From NCBI GenBank assembly GCA_016794345.1, contig JAEUKE010000089.1, positions 62,001 through 126,000 on the forward strand: a stretch of 64,000 nucleotides of DNA, in the 5' to 3' direction. Positions 62,460 to 64,000 of this stretch are shown in pieces; the stretch's first letter is position 1; the number at the start of each line of letters is the position of its first letter. A program made the translations under genes and the position numbers. The notes under the pieces are model-generated. The model saw only the letters and a list, made by a program, of their open reading frames with translations. It did no database searches and was not told where the DNA came from. Origin of the DNA: Myxococcales bacterium (lineage in GTDB: Bacteria; Myxococcota_A; Polyangia; Polyangiales; Polyangiaceae).

Positions 62460-64000
62460 GTGCGCTCGCGTTCGCTGATCTTGCTCGGGCTTCTCTGCGG
62501 TTGTGGAGCGGCGCCGGCCGGCGGTCCGCGTGATCGGGTGACGTCCCCGAGCGGCGACGGGGGTGAGCTGCCCTCCGACTCCGCGAGCTGCGGCGCGGTC
62601 ACGGGGGCGCTTCGGCCCGCTTCGCCGCTCGGACAATCGAGCTCGGTCGTGCTCGGGCGGTTCGAGCGGGGGCCGCTCGCGAAATCGTTGTTGGCGATGG
62701 TCGCCGACGAGGATGGTCGCGCGGTCGCCGTCGTCGACGTCGACACCAAGCGGACGATCGCGACAGTACCGCTGCCCGAGGCGCCTCGTGAGCTCTTGCT
62801 CCTCCCCGACGGCCGCCTCCTCGCGACCTTGCCTCGAGCCGATCGCTTGGCGGCGATTCGCTTCGGCGAAGACGGGAAGGCTGCGCTCGCATGCACGCGC
62901 GAGACCGACGCCGAGCCCATCTCCATCGCCGTCACCAAGGCCGCTGACGCCGTCTTCGTGTCGTCGGGCTGGGGCGCGAGCCTCGGTCGGTTCGACGCCG
63001 GGCTCGAGCGAGGCAACGTGGTCTCGCTCCCGCGTGACCCTCGGCAGGTCGTCCTCTCCGACGACGAGCGGCTCGCGTTCGTCTCCCACGCGGTCGGCGG
63101 GAAGGTGAGCGTCGTCGACGTCGCCAAAGGCGCCGCGCTCGAGGCGATCCCCATCGTCGCCTCGCCCTTCCGGTTCGGCTTCGAGAGCGAAGCCATGCCT
63201 CTCAGCCTGACCGGGTCGGTCGAGCTCGCCGCCTCCGGGGTCGCCGCGAAGCTCGTCCCCGGCGTGGAGGGGGTGCGCGTCGGCGCCCACGGGATGTCCC
63301 TCGTGAAGTCGGCCTCCTTGCCAGGACGGCTGCTGCTCCCGCAGATCATGGTCGATCCCGGCGATCCAAGCGGCCGGTCCGAAGGCTACGGCACGGAGCG
63401 GAGCGGGGCTCAAGCTGACGTAACTGTCATTGATATGGTCGCTCGCCGGACGTTGCCCGCGCCCAATCGCGAAGGGCTCTTGTCCGGCGAGATGTTGGAC
63501 TCGCGCGGGGTCCAGATCGTCGGGCAGTCGGGCTGCCTGGAGCCACGTGGCGCCGCGGTGGACGACGCGACCGCGACGCTCTTCGTCGTCTGCTTCGGCG
63601 CCGGCACGCTCGCCGCGTACGACGCCGCGAGCGCGAGCCCGATCGACGTGGAGGTGGGCCAATGGGACGTCGGCGCAGGTCCCACGGGGGTCGCCGTCGA
63701 TCCGGTCGGCCGACGAGCCATCGTGTGGTCCCAGCTCGAGCGAAGCGTGGACATCGTGCACCTCGACGAGCTCGGCGCCGTCGAGCGACCGGCGGGCCGC
63801 CCGCGCCGGGAGAAGATCGATCTGCCGGCGCTCGCGAACGGTCCGTCGCTCGACACGTTGCTCGGGCGGCAGATCTTCTACGGCATCGCCGATTCGCGCA
63901 TCTCCTCGCAAGGGCTCGCGTGTGCGACCTGTCACGTCGAGGGGCGCGACGACGGCCTCGTCTGGAGGACACCCGAAGGACCACGCCGCACGCCGGCGCT
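62460..64000 (+). CDS. Beta-propeller lipoprotein with CxxCH (3' end beyond the window)
   Basis: An open frame from GTG 62460 runs to the window end with no stop (at least 513 codons). A lipoprotein leader (ILLGLLCGCG) precedes YncE-like propeller repeats (AVAVVDVDTKRTIATVPLPE; LAFVSHAVGGKVSVVDVAKG). Near the end SSQGLACATCHVEGRDDGLV carries C488-x2-C491-H492, a haem c motif. The setting SRISSQGLACATCH-x-EGRDDG recalls di-haem peroxidase/MauG-type C-terminal domains, which may continue outside the window. It is divergent from ligD. Confidence 0.75.
   Translation, partial: MRSRSLILLGLLCGCGAAPAGGPRDRVTSPSGDGGELPSDSASCGAVTGALRPASPLGQSSSVVLGRFERGPLAKSLLAMVADEDGRAVAVVDVDTKRTIATVPLPEAPRELLLLPDGRLLATLPRADRLAAIRFGEDGKAALACTRETDAEPISIAVTKAADAVFVSSGWGASLGRFDAGLERGNVVSLPRDPRQVVLSDDERLAFVSHAVGGKVSVVDVAKGAALEAIPIVASPFRFGFESEAMPLSLTGSVELAASGVAAKLVPGVEGVRVGAHGMSLVKSASLPGRLLLPQIMVDPGDPSGRSEGYGTERSGAQADVTVIDMVARRTLPAPNREGLLSGEMLDSRGVQIVGQSGCLEPRGAAVDDATATLFVVCFGAGTLAAYDAASASPIDVEVGQWDVGAGPTGVAVDPVGRRAIVWSQLERSVDIVHLDELGAVERPAGRPRREKIDLPALANGPSLDTLLGRQIFYGIADSRISSQGLACATCHVEGRDDGLVWRTPEGPRRTPA
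63416..63429. repeat. TGAC-N6-GTCA palindrome, copy 11
   Basis: TGACGTAACTGTCA lies in codons GCT GAC GTA ACT GTC ATT GAT of the propeller-cytochrome gene. GTA, ACT, ATT and GAT are all uncommon here. Confidence 0.6.

Noticed and set aside
60666..63935. Long minus-strand open frame covering part of ligD and its upstream gene
   Set aside because: Low-complexity Arg/Pro/Ala translation; the real ligD frame has phosphoesterase, ligase and polymerase motifs.
1..64000. tRNA, rRNA, CRISPR arrays, insertion sequences, prophage or integrase genes
   Set aside because: No cloverleaf-type TTCGAAT segment, no direct-repeat/spacer pattern and no transposase-like protein noticed. A tRNAscan or ISfinder run would settle it.

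Overview
The window is high-GC DNA (about 70% by eye) with very GC-rich third codon positions, densely packed genes and many GTG starts. It also carries eukaryote-like Ser/Thr kinases with AAA/TPR, beta-propeller or pseudokinase architectures, many Ala/Ser/Pro-rich lipoproteins with a lipobox, a Cys-rich repeat lipoprotein, and cytochrome-like lipoproteins with CxxCH or Cx4CH motifs. Together these point to a myxobacterium, probably of the Sorangium/Polyangium side (inference, no marker gene is present). I saw no rRNA, tRNA, CRISPR array, insertion sequence, phage or integrase gene, and no gene-free stretch longer than 300 bp.

Layout. 1-3.1 kb: a MacB-like ABC exporter operon (adaptor tail, ATPase, two FtsX-type permeases). 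3.2-5.6 kb: PepF peptidase coupled to a PAS/zinc-module protein. 5.7-9.0 kb: a pseudokinase and a frameshifted Ser/Thr kinase with a propeller-like C-terminus. 9.0-12.1 kb: copper-type CPx-ATPase, CsoR-type repressor and a small membrane protein. 12.2-15.7 kb: LysE exporter, divergent argB-DUF3025-SUMF1-like chain, SlyX. 15.8-18.6 kb: wax ester/diacylglycerol acyltransferase, PLD-like protein, esterase. 18.6-25.2 kb: a 1267-residue kinase-AAA-TPR protein, a beta-barrel/lipoprotein pair and an abundant-looking lipoprotein with promoter and terminator. 25.2-31.2 kb: photolyase, patatin, FecA-like TonB receptor behind a Fur-like box, M23 peptidase. 31.3-34.3 kb: four coupled genes pairing cytochrome-like lipoproteins with a DUF3570-like barrel. 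34.3-49.2 kb: NtrC-type regulator, hydrolases, TM2 protein, beta-lactamase-fold lipoprotein, EF-hand lipoprotein, ABC-F protein, propeller lipoprotein, YkgJ protein, Cys-rich lipoprotein and TPR protein. 49.3-52.8 kb: maltoporin-like porin plus secreted GH13 alpha-amylase. 52.8-53.8 kb: a decayed SRPBCC/zinc alcohol dehydrogenase operon. 54-64 kb: REC-EAL protein, VanW protein, small lipoproteins, DUF362 protein, LigD and a truncated propeller-cytochrome.

Most of this is ordinary chromosomal content for such an organism. Coherent modules are the exporter, the copper defence unit, the starch/maltodextrin uptake pair, the iron-receptor locus and the porin/cytochrome-like cluster. The most unexpected signal is not a gene. 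A 14-bp palindrome, TGAC-N6-GTCA, occurs 11 times in the window, where base composition would predict fewer than one. Most copies lie inside coding sequence, usually in the same reading frame, and many sit in short patches of codons that are otherwise rare here. This looks like a DNA-level recognition site imposed on genes (chromosome organisation, methylation or a global regulator). The assignment is inference.
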